64,000 nucleotides of DNA from Pseudomonas sp. MMS21 TM103 (lineage in GTDB: Bacteria > Pseudomonadota > Gammaproteobacteria > Pseudomonadales > Pseudomonadaceae), in the NCBI RefSeq assembly GCF_022132145.1, contig NZ_JAJISP010000001.1, forward strand, positions 1,240,001 through 1,304,000. Direction: 5' to 3'. The notes beneath the pieces were generated by a model. That model was given only the letters and a program-made list of their open reading frames with translations. It ran no database searches and was not told the DNA's origin. The position numbers and the translations under genes are program-made. Shown in pieces: positions 1 through 9,060 of this stretch (its first letter is position 1; each line of letters begins with the position of its first letter).

Positions 1-512
1 CCAGCCACCTGCCGCTCCTGCTGGCCACCGACGAGGGCGAATTCGGCACCCTCTACGGCCACTTTGCCCGGGCCAACCCACACTGGCGTGAGCTGCTGCA
101 GGGCGAAACCCTGGCCATCTTCCAGGGGCCACAGGCCTACATCAGCCCCGCGTGGTATCCGAGCAAGGCCGAACACGGCAAAGCCGTGCCCACCTGGAAC
201 TACATTGCCGTGCACGCACGCGGTCAGGCGCAGCTGATTGAAGACAGCGAGGGGTTGCTGCAGTTGGTCAGCCGTCTCAGTGCCCAGCATGAGGCCGGAC
301 GCGAGCGGCCTTGGGCGGTCAGTGATGCACCCACGGACTATATCGACACGATGCTGCGCGCCATTGTCGGCTTCGCCCTGCCGATCCAGCGCCTTGAGGG
401 CCAATGGAAACTTAGCCAGAACCGCACGGACGCTGATCGCGACGGCGTGCATAAAGGCCTCAGTGCCAGCCCTGTCGCCGCAGACCAGGCACTCGCGACA
501 CGCTTGAGCTGA
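1..512 (+). CDS. FMN-binding negative transcriptional regulator (PaiB family), 5' end missing
   Basis: The frame is open from base 3 to a TGA at 510-512, so only the C-terminal ~169 residues are present. The stretch GPQAYISPAWYPSK followed by VPTWNYIAVHARG is the conserved core of PaiB-type flavin-binding split-barrel proteins, which are annotated as negative regulators, though many members have no proven regulatory role. The protein is cytosolic and expected to bind FMN. A GTG at 186 is an internal valine in this conserved block and not the true start. The gene converges on the XRE regulator, with only 11 bases between the stops. Family assignment is fairly secure; function in this organism is inferred. 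Confidence 0.8.
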   Translation, partial: SHLPLLLATDEGEFGTLYGHFARANPHWRELLQGETLAIFQGPQAYISPAWYPSKAEHGKAVPTWNYIAVHARGQAQLIEDSEGLLQLVSRLSAQHEAGRERPWAVSDAPTDYIDTMLRAIVGFALPIQRLEGQWKLSQNRTDADRDGVHKGLSASPVAADQALATRLS

Positions 513-523
513 ACGGCTGCGCC

Positions 524-1342
524 TTACTCAATCTCGAAAAGACCATTGCGGATCTGCGCACCAGCCAAGCGCTGCCGGATATCAGCGTCGATGCGCGGAT
601 CATCCGGGCTGTAGAGCATCACCTGGCGGTAGGCGTTGACCCGGTTGATCTCGCTGCCGAGAAACTCCCAGACCACCCGGGTGCAGGCCGGGGTGCGCAG
701 GTCGCCGCTGGAGACCCCGGTCTTCAGGCCGTTGAGGCGGGTGATGCGGCTCTTGAAGCTGGGGATCAGGATGGTCTGGCTCATCTCGTTGCCGGTCAGC
801 GATTCGTAGTCGATCAGGAACAGCCGGTCCTGCAGGTAGAAGGCCGCGCCCAGGTAGCGACAGCGCACCCAGTCCTCGGCCTTGCCGCTGTCGGCGCGTG
901 ACGGCTCCTGGCGCTCCTGGCGCTCGAACAGGAAGCTGCCGCGCTCCTCGCGCAGCTGTACCAGCGACAGCAGGATCTGCCCGGGCACCGACATGCAGTT
1001 GGCGTACTCGAAGTAGTAGCCGCAATAACGCGACAGGCTGCTGGCGTGCTCACGCAGCGGCTGGAAGAAGTCCAGCAACGGGTCGCCAGCCAGCCGCGGG
1101 GCCTGACCGGCGCTACGCGCGCCGACCAGGTCGGCGAACTGTTCGCCCGGCAGGCTCAGCTCGTAGGCCTCGACGCCGAAGAAATCGCAGATGCGCTTGA
1201 GGTTGTAGGCAGTCGGCCGACTCTGCCCGCTGAGGTACTTGTTGAACTGGGCCCGGTTGATCGCCAGCTTGCGACACACCTCGGCGATCGAGCGGTAGTG
1301 GCTGCACAGCAGCTTGAGGTTGTCCCCCAGATAATCCGACAT
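524..1342 (-). CDS. XRE-family helix-turn-helix transcriptional regulator
   Basis: A 272-residue protein. Residues ~5-60 form a Cro/CI-type helix-turn-helix (AEVCRKLAINRAQFNKYLSG, then RPTAYNLKRICDFFGV). The remaining ~200 residues look like a ligand or effector domain that I cannot name. The gene is divergent from the sodium:alanine-type symporter with 151 bases between the starts, so it may control that transporter and the nearby asparaginase and glutaminase genes; this is inference from position only. No operator palindrome was obvious in the shared intergenic region. The start ATG is consistent with the N-terminal HTH. Confidence 0.8.
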   Translation of the reverse strand: MSDYLGDNLKLLCSHYRSIAEVCRKLAINRAQFNKYLSGQSRPTAYNLKRICDFFGVEAYELSLPGEQFADLVGARSAGQAPRLAGDPLLDFFQPLREHASSLSRYCGYYFEYANCMSVPGQILLSLVQLREERGSFLFERQERQEPSRADSGKAEDWVRCRYLGAAFYLQDRLFLIDYESLTGNEMSQTILIPSFKSRITRLNGLKTGVSSGDLRTPACTRVVWEFLGSEINRVNAYRQVMLYSPDDPRIDADIRQRLAGAQIRNGLFEIE

Positions 1343-1493
1343 GCTGCTGTTCCTCTTGGCGCGAGCGACGCGATTGTAGCATCAACTCGCATCAGATCGC
1401 CGCCACCCGCGAAATTGCATGGCAGGCCGCTGTGCTCAACCATTCGTCCCTAGCATTTTTTCCTCACAGAACAACAAGAGAGACTCTCCCGCC

Positions 1494-2939
1494 ATGCTCG
1501 ATATTCTCAACGACCTGATCTGGAGCAAGCTGCTGATCGTCATGCTGATCGGCCTTGGTCTGTACTTCACCGTGGCCTCGCGCTTCGTCCAGTTCCGCTA
1601 CTTCGGCAGCATGTTCCGCATCTTCAGCGAGGCCTTCAAGCACCAGCCCGGTCAGCTCAGCTCGTTCCAGGCCCTGATGCTCAGCGTCGCTGGCCGCGTT
1701 GGCGCCGGCAACATCGCCGGGGTTTCCGTGGCGATCATGCTCGGTGGCCCGGGCGCGATCTTCTGGATGTGGATGGTCGCCTTGGTCGGCATGGCCACCA
1801 GCTACTTCGAATGCTCCCTGGCCCAGCTGTACAAGCGCCGCGAGCCCGACGGCAGCTACCGTGGCGGCCCGGCCTTCTACATCGAGCACGGCCTCGGCCA
1901 GCGCTGGCTGGGCATCGTCGTCTCCCTGCTGCTGCTGGTGACCTTCGGCTTCGGCTTCAACGCCGTGCAGTCCTACACCGTGGCCAGCTCGCTGCACGAC
2001 ACCTTCGGCCTGCCCACCTACCTCAGCGGCATCGCTCTGGTGGTGGTGATCGGCCTGATCATCTTCGGCGGCATCAAGCGCATCGCCAAGATCGCCGACG
2101 TGCTGGTGCCAACCATGGCCTTCTCCTACATCGCCATGGCGATGTATGTGATCGGCAGCAACATCGACGCGGTTCCGGCCACCCTGACCCTGATCTTCAA
2201 CAGCGCCTTCGGCCTCGAGCCGGCCTTTGCCGGTGGCATCGGCGCGGCCATCATCATGGGCGTCAAACGCGGCCTGTTCTCCAACGAAGCCGGCCTGGGC
2301 AGCGCGCCCAACGTCGCCGCAGTGGCCGAGGTCAAGCACCCGGTCGCCCAGGGCATCGTGCAGTCGCTCAGCGTGTTCATCGACACCATCATCCTGTGCA
2401 GCTGCACCGCGCTGATCATCCTGCTCTCCGGCGTCTACCAGCCGGGCATGGACGTGTCCGGCGTGATCCTGACCCAGACCGCCATGGCCAGCGTGGTCGG
2501 CGAATGGGGCCGGGTGTTCGTCAGCGTCGCCCTGCTGCTGTTCGTCTTCACCACCCTGATCTACAACTACTACCTCGGCGAGAACGCCCTCGGCTTCTTC
2601 ACCAGCAAGCGCTGGCCGGTACAGGTCTACCGCGTGCTGGTGGTCGGCCTGGTACTCTGGGGCTCGATGCAGGACCTGGGCACCGTGTTCGCCTTCGCCG
2701 ACGTCACCATGGGTCTGCTGGCCATCGCCAACCTGGTCGCCCTGGCCCTGCTGTTCAAGGTCGGCCTGCGCCTGATGCGCGACTACGACAGCCAGATCAA
2801 GGCCGGGGTCAAATCGCCGGTGCTCGATCCCAAGCAGTTCGCCGACCTCGATCTCGATCCAGCAGTCTGGCCGGCCAACCCGGCGAGCCAGCCAGAAGTC
2901 GATCTCGGTGCGATTGGCGATGGCGTGTACCAACGCTGA
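1494..2939 (+). CDS. AGCS-family sodium:alanine/glycine symporter
   Basis: A 481-residue inner-membrane protein of the alanine-or-glycine:cation symporter family. It has the family features SVAGRVGAGNIAGVSVAI near the N-terminus, the AQLYK...GGPAFYIEHGL segment, and KRGLFSNEAGLGSAPNVAAV in the middle, plus about ten hydrophobic helices. It should import a small neutral amino acid (alanine, glycine or possibly glutamine) with Na+. I place the start at the ATG of MLDILNDL, after a purine-rich CAAGAGAG; an upstream in-frame start would add 25 residues without family similarity. A strong terminator follows, separating it from the asparaginase gene. Confidence 0.9.
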   Translation: MLDILNDLIWSKLLIVMLIGLGLYFTVASRFVQFRYFGSMFRIFSEAFKHQPGQLSSFQALMLSVAGRVGAGNIAGVSVAIMLGGPGAIFWMWMVALVGMATSYFECSLAQLYKRREPDGSYRGGPAFYIEHGLGQRWLGIVVSLLLLVTFGFGFNAVQSYTVASSLHDTFGLPTYLSGIALVVVIGLIIFGGIKRIAKIADVLVPTMAFSYIAMAMYVIGSNIDAVPATLTLIFNSAFGLEPAFAGGIGAAIIMGVKRGLFSNEAGLGSAPNVAAVAEVKHPVAQGIVQSLSVFIDTIILCSCTALIILLSGVYQPGMDVSGVILTQTAMASVVGEWGRVFVSVALLLFVFTTLIYNYYLGENALGFFTSKRWPVQVYRVLVVGLVLWGSMQDLGTVFAFADVTMGLLAIANLVALALLFKVGLRLMRDYDSQIKAGVKSPVLDPKQFADLDLDPAVWPANPASQPEVDLGAIGDGVYQR

Positions 2940-2958
2940 GTCGCTAACGATGTGATAC

Positions 2959-2986
2959 ACAGGGGGCTATGGCCCCCTGTTTTTTT
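2959..2986 (+). terminator. Rho-independent terminator after the AGCS symporter
   Basis: A perfect 9-base stem (ACAGGGGGC at 2959-2967 with GCCCCCTGT at 2972-2980), a 4-base loop and a run of six further T residues. It ends the symporter transcript before the asparaginase gene. Confidence 0.9.
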
Positions 2987-3003
2987 ATCTGAGGAGAGCC
3001 TTG

Positions 3004-3993
3004 ATGGCTATAACAAAACTCCTGGTGCTCTACACCGGCGGCACCATCGGCATGCAGATGAGCGCAGACGGCCTGGCGCCCGCCTCCGGCTTCGAGGCGC
3101 GGCTGCGTGCCCAGCAAGCACAGGAACAAACGCGTCAACTGCCCAACTGGATCTTCCGCGAACTGCTGCCGCCGATCGACAGCGCCAACATGAGCCAGGC
3201 CAACTGGCTGGCGATGGTCGCGGCGATCCGAAGCGGCGTCGAGCAGGACGGCTGCGATGCCGTGCTGGTGCTGCACGGCACCGACACCCTGGCCTACAGC
3301 GCCGGCGCCCTGAGCTTCCTGCTGCTCGGCCTGCCGGTTCCGGTGCTGCTGACCGGCTCGATGCTGCCGGCCGGCGCCGCAGGCAGCGATGCCTGGGCCA
3401 ACCTGTTCGGTGCCATGGACGCGCTGCAGCAGGGCGTTGCGCCCGGCGTGCACCTGTACTTCAACGGCCAGCTGATGCATGGCGCGCGGGTCAGCAAGCT
3501 GGCCAGCGCCACCTTCGGCGCCTTCGCCGAACTGCCGCGCCTGCGCCAGAGTCCACGCGCCGAAAGCATCCCCGCCAGCCTCGATTACCGCCAGCCACGC
3601 CAACCGGTCAATCTCGCGGTGCTGCCGTGCTTCCCTGGCATCCAGGCGGCGCATGTCAGCGCCCTGCTCGACAGCGGCGTACGCGGCCTGCTGCTCGAGT
3701 GCTACGGCAGCGGTACCGGGCCCTCGGATGACGCCGCGCTGCTGGTGGCACTCAAGGCGGCCCATGAGCGAGGGGTGGTGCTGGCGGCGGTCAGCCAGTG
3801 CACGCATGGCCATGTCGAGTTCGGCGTCTATGCTGCGGGGAGCAAACTGGCCGGGGCCGGCCTGGTCTCGGCCGGCGGCATGACCCGCGAAGCCGCGCTG
3901 GGTAAGCTGTTCGCCCTGCTCGGCGCTGGCCTGAGCCAGGCCGAGACGGAACACTGGTTCGCCCTGGATCTGTGCGGTGAGCGTGCCGACTAG
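3004..3993 (+). CDS. L-asparaginase (asparaginase/glutaminase family)
   Basis: A 329-residue enzyme hydrolysing L-asparagine to aspartate and ammonia. The first active-site threonine lies in LYTGGTIGMQ (residues ~9-18) and the second motif is VLVLHGTDTLAYSAGALSF (~85-105). No signal peptide is visible, which fits the cytoplasmic (type I-like) enzymes. GAGGAGAGCC precedes the start; I choose the ATG at 3004 over the in-frame TTG just before it. It lies between an amino-acid symporter and a glutaminase gene, suggesting an amide-utilisation neighbourhood. Confidence 0.88.
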   Translation: MAITKLLVLYTGGTIGMQMSADGLAPASGFEARLRAQQAQEQTRQLPNWIFRELLPPIDSANMSQANWLAMVAAIRSGVEQDGCDAVLVLHGTDTLAYSAGALSFLLLGLPVPVLLTGSMLPAGAAGSDAWANLFGAMDALQQGVAPGVHLYFNGQLMHGARVSKLASATFGAFAELPRLRQSPRAESIPASLDYRQPRQPVNLAVLPCFPGIQAAHVSALLDSGVRGLLLECYGSGTGPSDDAALLVALKAAHERGVVLAAVSQCTHGHVEFGVYAAGSKLAGAGLVSAGGMTREAALGKLFALLGAGLSQAETEHWFALDLCGERAD

Positions 3994-4066
3994 CCAGCGC
4001 TGCGGGACTTGCAGCGCAGCCCTAACAGTTTCAGGATGACTGATTCAACCCACAGGAGGTCGCACG

Positions 4067-4522
4067 ATGGCCGTTCGCATTCCCGCCGAGATCCGTCCCG
4101 TCAGCGCCGCCGACCATGCCGCCTGGCTGCCCCTGTGGCAGGGCTATCAGCGCTTCTACATGACCGAGATTCCAGCGGCCACCAGCGACGTCACCTGGCA
4201 GCGCTTTCTCGATCCGGCCGAACCGATGCATGCCGCCCTCGCCTGGCATGAAGGCAAGGCCATCGGCCTGGTGCACTGGATCTACCACCGCTCGACCTGG
4301 ACCGTCGGCGACTACTGCTACCTGCAGGATCTGTTCATCGCCAAGGACGTGCGCAGCAGCGGCGTCGGCCGCCAACTGATCGAACACGTCTACACCCAGG
4401 CCCTCCAGGCAGACTGCGCGCGGGTGCACTGGCTGACCCACGACACCAACAGCAAGGCCATGCTGCTGTACGAGCGCGTCGCCGAGCGCTCGGGTTTCGT
4501 GCAGTTCCGCAAGCTACTCTGA
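4067..4522 (+). CDS. GNAT-family N-acetyltransferase
   Basis: A 151-residue acetyltransferase. The acetyl-CoA binding motif is readable as LQDLFIAKDVRSSGVGRQLIEH (R-x-x-G-x-G/A pattern) at residues ~88-108, followed by the C-terminal WLTHDTNSKAMLLYERVAERSGFVQF typical of the family. The substrate cannot be told. CAGGAGGT sits just before the ATG, so the start is well supported. It ends 6 bases before the stop of the convergent glutaminase gene. Confidence 0.88.
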   Translation: MAVRIPAEIRPVSAADHAAWLPLWQGYQRFYMTEIPAATSDVTWQRFLDPAEPMHAALAWHEGKAIGLVHWIYHRSTWTVGDYCYLQDLFIAKDVRSSGVGRQLIEHVYTQALQADCARVHWLTHDTNSKAMLLYERVAERSGFVQFRKLL

Positions 4523-4528
4523 GTCGGT

Positions 4529-5437
4529 TCAGAACACCGACCAGCCAATGCGCTGGCTGAGCAGCTCCAGCGCCGCCATGCCGACCAGGGAGTTGCCGGC
4601 GGCGTTCAATTCCGGTGACCAGACGCAGACGCTGAAACGCCCCGGCACCACCGCGACTATGCCGCCGCCAACCCCGCTCTTGCCCGGCAGACCGACCCGG
4701 TAGGCGAAGTTACCGGCCTCGTCATACAGGCCGCTGGTGGCCATGATGGCGTTGACCTGCTTGGTCTGCCGCGAGGTGAGGATCTGCTCGCCGCTGTGCA
4801 GGCAAAACCCATCGTTGGCCAGGAAGCAGAAGGCGCGGGCCAGGTCGATACAGTTCATGCGCAAGGCACAGTAACTGAAGTAGTTGCGCAACACCGTCTC
4901 GACATCGTTATGGAAATTGCCGAAAGACTGCATCAGGTAGGCCGCGGCCGCGTTGCGCGCGCGGTGCTGGTATTCCGAATCGACGACCCGGTTATCCACC
5001 GCTATCTCGGGGTTGCCGGCCAGGCGACGGACGAAGTCGCGCATCGACAGTACCGGCGCGGCAAAGCGCGATTGGTTGATGTCGCAGATCACCAGAGCAC
5101 CGGCGTTGATGAAGGGGTTGCGCGGCCGACCGCGCTCGAACTCCAGCTGCACCAGCGAGTTGAACGGTTGCCCGGATGGCTCGTGGCCCAGCCGCAGCCA
5201 GATATCCTCGCCGGAATGCCCGATGGCCTGCACCAGGCTGAACACCTTGGAGATGCTCTGCACGGAAAACGCCGTATGCGCATCGCCGGCACAGAACAGC
5301 TCGCCTTCGTTGCTGTAAACCGCGATGCCCAGCTGGTTGCCCGGCACATCGCCCAGCGCCGGAATGTAATCGGCCACTTTGCCCCGGCCGATCAGCGGGC
5401 GGACTTCATCGAGGATTTCCTTCAACAGCGCTTGCAT
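4529..5437 (-). CDS. glsB: Glutaminase
   Basis: A 302-residue serine-dependent beta-lactamase-like glutaminase, the usual length for the bacterial enzyme. It hydrolyses L-glutamine to glutamate and ammonia. Visible family motifs include [22 protein letters not shown] (catalytic Ser in the SxxK motif), [13 protein letters not shown] and [19 protein letters not shown] near the C-terminus. No export signal. Transcribed toward the acetyltransferase gene. Together with the nearby asparaginase it supplies ammonia and acidic amino acids from amides. Family identification is firm. Confidence 0.93.
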   Translation of the reverse strand: MQALLKEILDEVRPLIGRGKVADYIPALGDVPGNQLGIAVYSNEGELFCAGDAHTAFSVQSISKVFSLVQAIGHSGEDIWLRLGHEPSGQPFNSLVQLEFERGRPRNPFINAGALVICDINQSRFAAPVLSMRDFVRRLAGNPEIAVDNRVVDSEYQHRARNAAAAYLMQSFGNFHNDVETVLRNYFSYCALRMNCIDLARAFCFLANDGFCLHSGEQILTSRQTKQVNAIMATSGLYDEAGNFAYRVGLPGKSGVGGGIVAVVPGRFSVCVWSPELNAAGNSLVGMAALELLSQRIGWSVF

Positions 5438-5796
5438 GCTCGGACTCGCCGTAATGCCCGGGCAAACCCCGGGCGATAGCTGATAGACGCCCGCTGCCTG
5501 AGGCTGATCACACTCGCGCCCTCCTCCCCGGATTGCGCTTACGCTTATCGGGCGACTCCTGAATCCTGGAGTTTATATTCCGCTGCAAGGCCCGCATACC
5601 ACCCCCGGATAAGCCTTGGCGCGATCCGCGGCCGGCCTCGAAGCTTGTGAATCGCTCGAGCGCCGTGGCGAAGCCATGGCAAGACGCAGCAGCGATCCGT
5701 TCGGTGTCTAGCGACAGCCCGCCAGAGTGGTGGCGCCGCGATTTATCCAGGCTAGCTCGGCCGCGGGCACTGCAGGCGGGCTTTATTGACAGCGCC
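5438..5796. other. 359-base gap upstream of the glutaminase gene
   Basis: No convincing gene on either strand. It must hold the leftward glutaminase promoter and the end of the sbtAB transcript. A short imperfect inverted repeat near 5527-5552 (CCCGGAT...ATCGGGC) resembles intergenic repetitive elements of pseudomonads, but I cannot confirm copy number from this window. Confidence 0.4.
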
Positions 5797-6099
5797 TCAG
5801 AATTTCTCCGGGCGCAGCACCTCCACCTGCGCCAGGTAGCAGACCATGGCAAAGTTGGCGTAGTACTGATCCTGCAGGTGGGCAGCGAGGCGTTCGGCGA
5901 TGTCCCGGGCGCAGATGATTTCCACCCGGATATTGCCCTCGGTGTCCCAGCCGGCGCTGCGCACGCCACGGCCGCCACGGCCGCGGGCGTCGGAGATGGT
6001 CCAGCCGGGCGCGCCGAGTGTTTCCAGGTCGGCCAGCAGCTTCTTCTCCAGTGCGGCTTCGCAGATCACGGTGAGCAGGGTGCGGGTGTGTGCATTCAT
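5797..6099 (-). CDS. PII-like protein, SbtB type
   Basis: A 100-residue PII-fold protein: TLLTVICEAALEKKLLADLETLG (first beta-alpha), a T-loop region GWTISDARGRGGRG, and NIRVEIICARDIAERLAAHL toward the C-terminus. Cyanobacterial SbtB binds adenine nucleotides (including cAMP and AMP) and regulates the bicarbonate transporter SbtA; the same partnership is implied here because the SbtA gene ends one base before this ATG (TGA-G-ATG). The C-terminal cysteine R-loop of some SbtB proteins is not present. I prefer this ATG over an upstream TTG that would lie inside sbtA. Confidence 0.82.
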   Translation of the reverse strand: MNAHTRTLLTVICEAALEKKLLADLETLGAPGWTISDARGRGGRGVRSAGWDTEGNIRVEIICARDIAERLAAHLQDQYYANFAMVCYLAQVEVLRPEKF

Positions 6100-6100
6100 C

Positions 6101-7042
6101 TCAGAGTCCCCAGGCAATCAGTTGTTCGGCCAGCATCAGGTACAGCGGGATGCCAATCAGGATATTGAAGGGGAAGCTGATCCCCAGGGAGGCGGTCAGC
6201 GATAGCGACGGATTGGCTGCGGGCAAGGCCAGGCGCATGGCTGCCGGAACGGCAATATAGGAGGCGCTGGCCGCCAGGGTCGCGAGCACGGTGGTGCCAC
6301 CCAGCGACAGGCCCATCAGGCGTGCCAGCAAGGCGCCGATCAGGGCGCCGAGCAACGGCATCAGCAGGGCGAAACCAAGCAGGCGCAAACCGAACTGCTT
6401 GAGCGCGCCAAGCTGACCGGAGGCGATCAGGCCCATCTCCAGCAGGAAGAACGCCAGCACCGGCTTGAACATGCTGGTGTACAGCGGCTCCAGCGGCTTG
6501 ATTGCCTCCTTGCCGGCCACTGCGCCGATGATCAGGCCGCCGAGCAGCAGCATGATGCTCTTGCCGAGGAAGATCTCCCGGCCCAGCTCGCGCCAGTCGG
6601 TATCGCGGGCCAGGCCCTTGGCCAGCAGGATGCCGACCAGAATCGCCGGAATCTCCAGGATCGCCACGAACAATGGCATGTAGCTCTCGAACTCGATGCC
6701 ACGGGCCAGCATGAACGCCACGACCACGGCGAAAGTACCGGCGCTCACCGAGCCATAATGCGCCGCCACCGCCGCCGCATTGACCCGGTCGAAATTCAGG
6801 GCGCGCAGCACAGCAAAGGCCAGCACCGGCAACACCACGCCCAAGCCCAGCACCAGCGCCGCCTGGCCGAGCAGCTGCAGGCTGGCCTGCTCCGCCAACT
6901 CGACGCCGCCATGCAAGCCGATGGCCAGCAGCAGGACGATGGACAGGGTTTCATAGAGCGCCGGCGGCAGCTTCAGCTCGCTCTTCAACAGACCGGCACA
7001 CAGACCGAAAAGAAAAAACAGCACCACCGGGTCAAGCCCCAT
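6101..7042 (-). CDS. sbtA: Sodium-dependent bicarbonate transporter, SbtA family
   Basis: A 313-residue integral membrane protein with ~10 hydrophobic segments. SbtA hallmarks: KLPPALYETLSIVLLLAIGL near the N-terminus, AAHYGSVSAGTFAVVVAF in the first half, and SYIAVPAAMRLALPAANPS plus LTASLGISFPFNI at the C-terminus. Characterised cyanobacterial members are high-affinity Na+/HCO3- symporters. I place the start at the ATG 4 codons downstream of the first possible one because GGAGG lies five bases before it. It follows the pyruvate carboxylase operon on the same strand, so bicarbonate supply for carboxylation is the likely role (inference). Confidence 0.88.
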   Translation of the reverse strand: MGLDPVVLFFLFGLCAGLLKSELKLPPALYETLSIVLLLAIGLHGGVELAEQASLQLLGQAALVLGLGVVLPVLAFAVLRALNFDRVNAAAVAAHYGSVSAGTFAVVVAFMLARGIEFESYMPLFVAILEIPAILVGILLAKGLARDTDWRELGREIFLGKSIMLLLGGLIIGAVAGKEAIKPLEPLYTSMFKPVLAFFLLEMGLIASGQLGALKQFGLRLLGFALLMPLLGALIGALLARLMGLSLGGTTVLATLAASASYIAVPAAMRLALPAANPSLSLTASLGISFPFNILIGIPLYLMLAEQLIAWGL

Positions 7043-7080
7043 TACCGCCTCCATCGCCCATGACTGTCCGGCGTTCAGTT

Positions 7081-7105
7081 AAAAAAAGGGAGCCTTGCGG
7101 CCCCC
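7081..7105 (-). terminator. Rho-independent terminator between pycB and sbtA
   Basis: Read on the minus strand: GGGGGCC, a GCAA tetraloop, GGCUCCC (one G-U pair) and seven U residues. It lies 59 bases beyond the pycB stop and only 38 bases before the sbtA start, so sbtA may be reached by partial read-through or by a promoter overlapping this element. Confidence 0.88.
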
Positions 7106-7164
7106 CGAGGGAAAAAGTTGCGGCGCCTTGAAGCCATCCCGCGATGGCGTTCACTGCTGCGCCT

Positions 7165-8991
7165 TTACTCGATCTCGATCAGCACCTCGCCTGGATTGAC
7201 CCGGTCGCCCTTGACCACATTCACCGCCTTTACCGTCCCGGCGATCGGCGCCTGCACCTCGGTCTCCATTTTCATCGCCTCGCTGATCAACACCGCCTGC
7301 CCGGCTTTCACCGTATCGCCTTCCGCGACCAGCACATCGACGACATTGCCCGGCATGCTGGTGCTGACGTCACCCGGCGCACTGGCCTGCTTGCGCTTGC
7401 CACTGGCGCCCGCGCCCGCGACGAAGTCGTTGAGCGGCTCGAACACCACCTCTTCCGGCATGCCGTCGATGGACAGGTAGAAGTGACGCTTGCCCTCGCC
7501 CTTGACGCCGACGCCGGTGATGTCGACCCGGTAGCTTTCGCCGTGCACGTCGATAACGAACTCGGTCGGCACCCCGGCGCCCCCGGCAGTGGCCACGCCA
7601 CCACCCTCGGGGATCGGCAGCAGCGGTTCCGCCCTGAGGGTGCCGGCTTCGCGCTCCTCGAGGAACTTACGGCCGATGTCGGGGAACATGGCATAAGTCA
7701 GCACGTCCTCTTCGGACCTGGCCAGCAGGTTGATCTCTTCGCGCAGCTTGGCCATTTCCGGCTTGAGCAAATCGGCCGGGCGCACGTCGATCACTTCTTC
7801 GCTGCCGATCGCCTGCTTGCGCAGTTGCTCGTTGATCTTGCCTGGCGCCAGGCCGTAACGGCCCTGCAGGTAGAGCTTCACCTCGTTGGTGATGGTCTTG
7901 TAGCGCTCGCCAGCCAGCACGTTGAACACCGCCTGGGTGCCGACGATCTGTGACGTCGGGGTCACCAGCGGCGGATAACCGAGGTCTTCGCGGACCCGCG
8001 GAATCTCCGCGAAGACCTCGTTGATCCGATGCAGCGCGCCCTGTTCCTTGAGCTGGTTGGCCAGGTTGGACATCATCCCGCCCGGCACCTGGTTGACCTG
8101 CACGCGGGTATCCACCGCGGTGAATTCGCTCTCGAACTGGTGGTACTTCTTGCGCACGGCATAGAAGTACAAGCCGATCTCCTGCAGCAGCTCCAGGTCC
8201 AGGCCGGTGTCGTATTCGCTGCCCTTGAGCGCGGCGACCATCGACTCGGTACCCGGATGGCTGGTGCCCCAGGCGAAGCTGGAGATGGCGGTGTCGATAT
8301 GCTCGGCACCCGCCTCAACGGCCTTGAGCTGGCACATCGCGCCCATGCCCGAGGTGTCATGGCTGTGGATGAACACCGGCAGGTCGACCTCGGCCTTCAG
8401 CGCCTGGACCAGCTCGAAAGTGGCATAGGGGGTGAGCAGGCCGGCCATGTCCTTGAGCGCCACCGAGTCGACGCCCATGGCCTGCATGGCCTTGGCCTGG
8501 GCGACAAAGGCCTCGACCGTGTGCACCGGGCTGGTGGTGTAGGCGATGGTGCCCTGGGCATGCTTGCCGGCGGCCTTCACCGCCGCGATGGCGACGCGCA
8601 GGTTACGCACGTCGTTCATCGCGTCGAAGATGCGGAACACATCGATGCCGTTGGCCGCCGCCTTGGCGACGAAGGCCTTGACCACGTCGTCGCTATAGTG
8701 GCGATAGCCGAGCAGGTTCTGCCCACGCAAGAGCATCTGCAGGCGGGTATTGGGCAGCGCCTTGCGCAGTTCGCGCAACCGGGTCCAGGGGTCTTCCTTG
8801 AGGAAGCGCACACAGGCGTCGAAGGTCGCGCCGCCCCAGACTTCCAGCGACCAGTAACCAACCTGGTCGAGCTTGTCGCAGATCGGCAGCATGTCGTCCA
8901 GACGCATGCGCGTGGCCAGCAGCGACTGGTGAGCGTCACGCAGGATGGTGTCGGTGACGGCGATGCGTTTCGGCTGGTGGGTCTTGCTCAT
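7165..8991 (-). CDS. pycB: Pyruvate carboxylase subunit B (carboxyltransferase and biotin carrier; oxaloacetate decarboxylase alpha-like)
   Basis: A 608-residue protein. Residues ~10-290 form the HMGL-like carboxyltransferase domain (TDTILRDAHQSLLATRMR, EVWGGATFDACVRFL); a conserved carboxylase domain follows, then an Ala/Gly-rich linker and a C-terminal biotinyl domain with EAMKMET (biotinyl lysine ~574). With the separate biotin carboxylase subunit it makes oxaloacetate from pyruvate, ATP and bicarbonate. The family also contains decarboxylase alpha subunits, but no membrane beta or gamma subunit genes are present. It follows pycA by 69 bases on the same strand. Confidence 0.93.
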   Translation of the reverse strand: MSKTHQPKRIAVTDTILRDAHQSLLATRMRLDDMLPICDKLDQVGYWSLEVWGGATFDACVRFLKEDPWTRLRELRKALPNTRLQMLLRGQNLLGYRHYSDDVVKAFVAKAAANGIDVFRIFDAMNDVRNLRVAIAAVKAAGKHAQGTIAYTTSPVHTVEAFVAQAKAMQAMGVDSVALKDMAGLLTPYATFELVQALKAEVDLPVFIHSHDTSGMGAMCQLKAVEAGAEHIDTAISSFAWGTSHPGTESMVAALKGSEYDTGLDLELLQEIGLYFYAVRKKYHQFESEFTAVDTRVQVNQVPGGMMSNLANQLKEQGALHRINEVFAEIPRVREDLGYPPLVTPTSQIVGTQAVFNVLAGERYKTITNEVKLYLQGRYGLAPGKINEQLRKQAIGSEEVIDVRPADLLKPEMAKLREEINLLARSEEDVLTYAMFPDIGRKFLEEREAGTLRAEPLLPIPEGGGVATAGGAGVPTEFVIDVHGESYRVDITGVGVKGEGKRHFYLSIDGMPEEVVFEPLNDFVAGAGASGKRKQASAPGDVSTSMPGNVVDVLVAEGDTVKAGQAVLISEAMKMETEVQAPIAGTVKAVNVVKGDRVNPGEVLIEIE

Positions 8992-9060
8992 CTTGGTTCT
9001 CCTGACGCCCGGATCGGATCCGTGGCTGCAACTGCCGGACTGGGTCCGAGCTACGATTCG

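Noticed and set aside
1464..2960. 498-codon open frame antisense to the AGCS symporter
   Set aside because: Composition (runs of His, Gln, Asp, Glu, Val) is the usual reverse-strand shadow of a GC-rich membrane-protein gene; no family motif.
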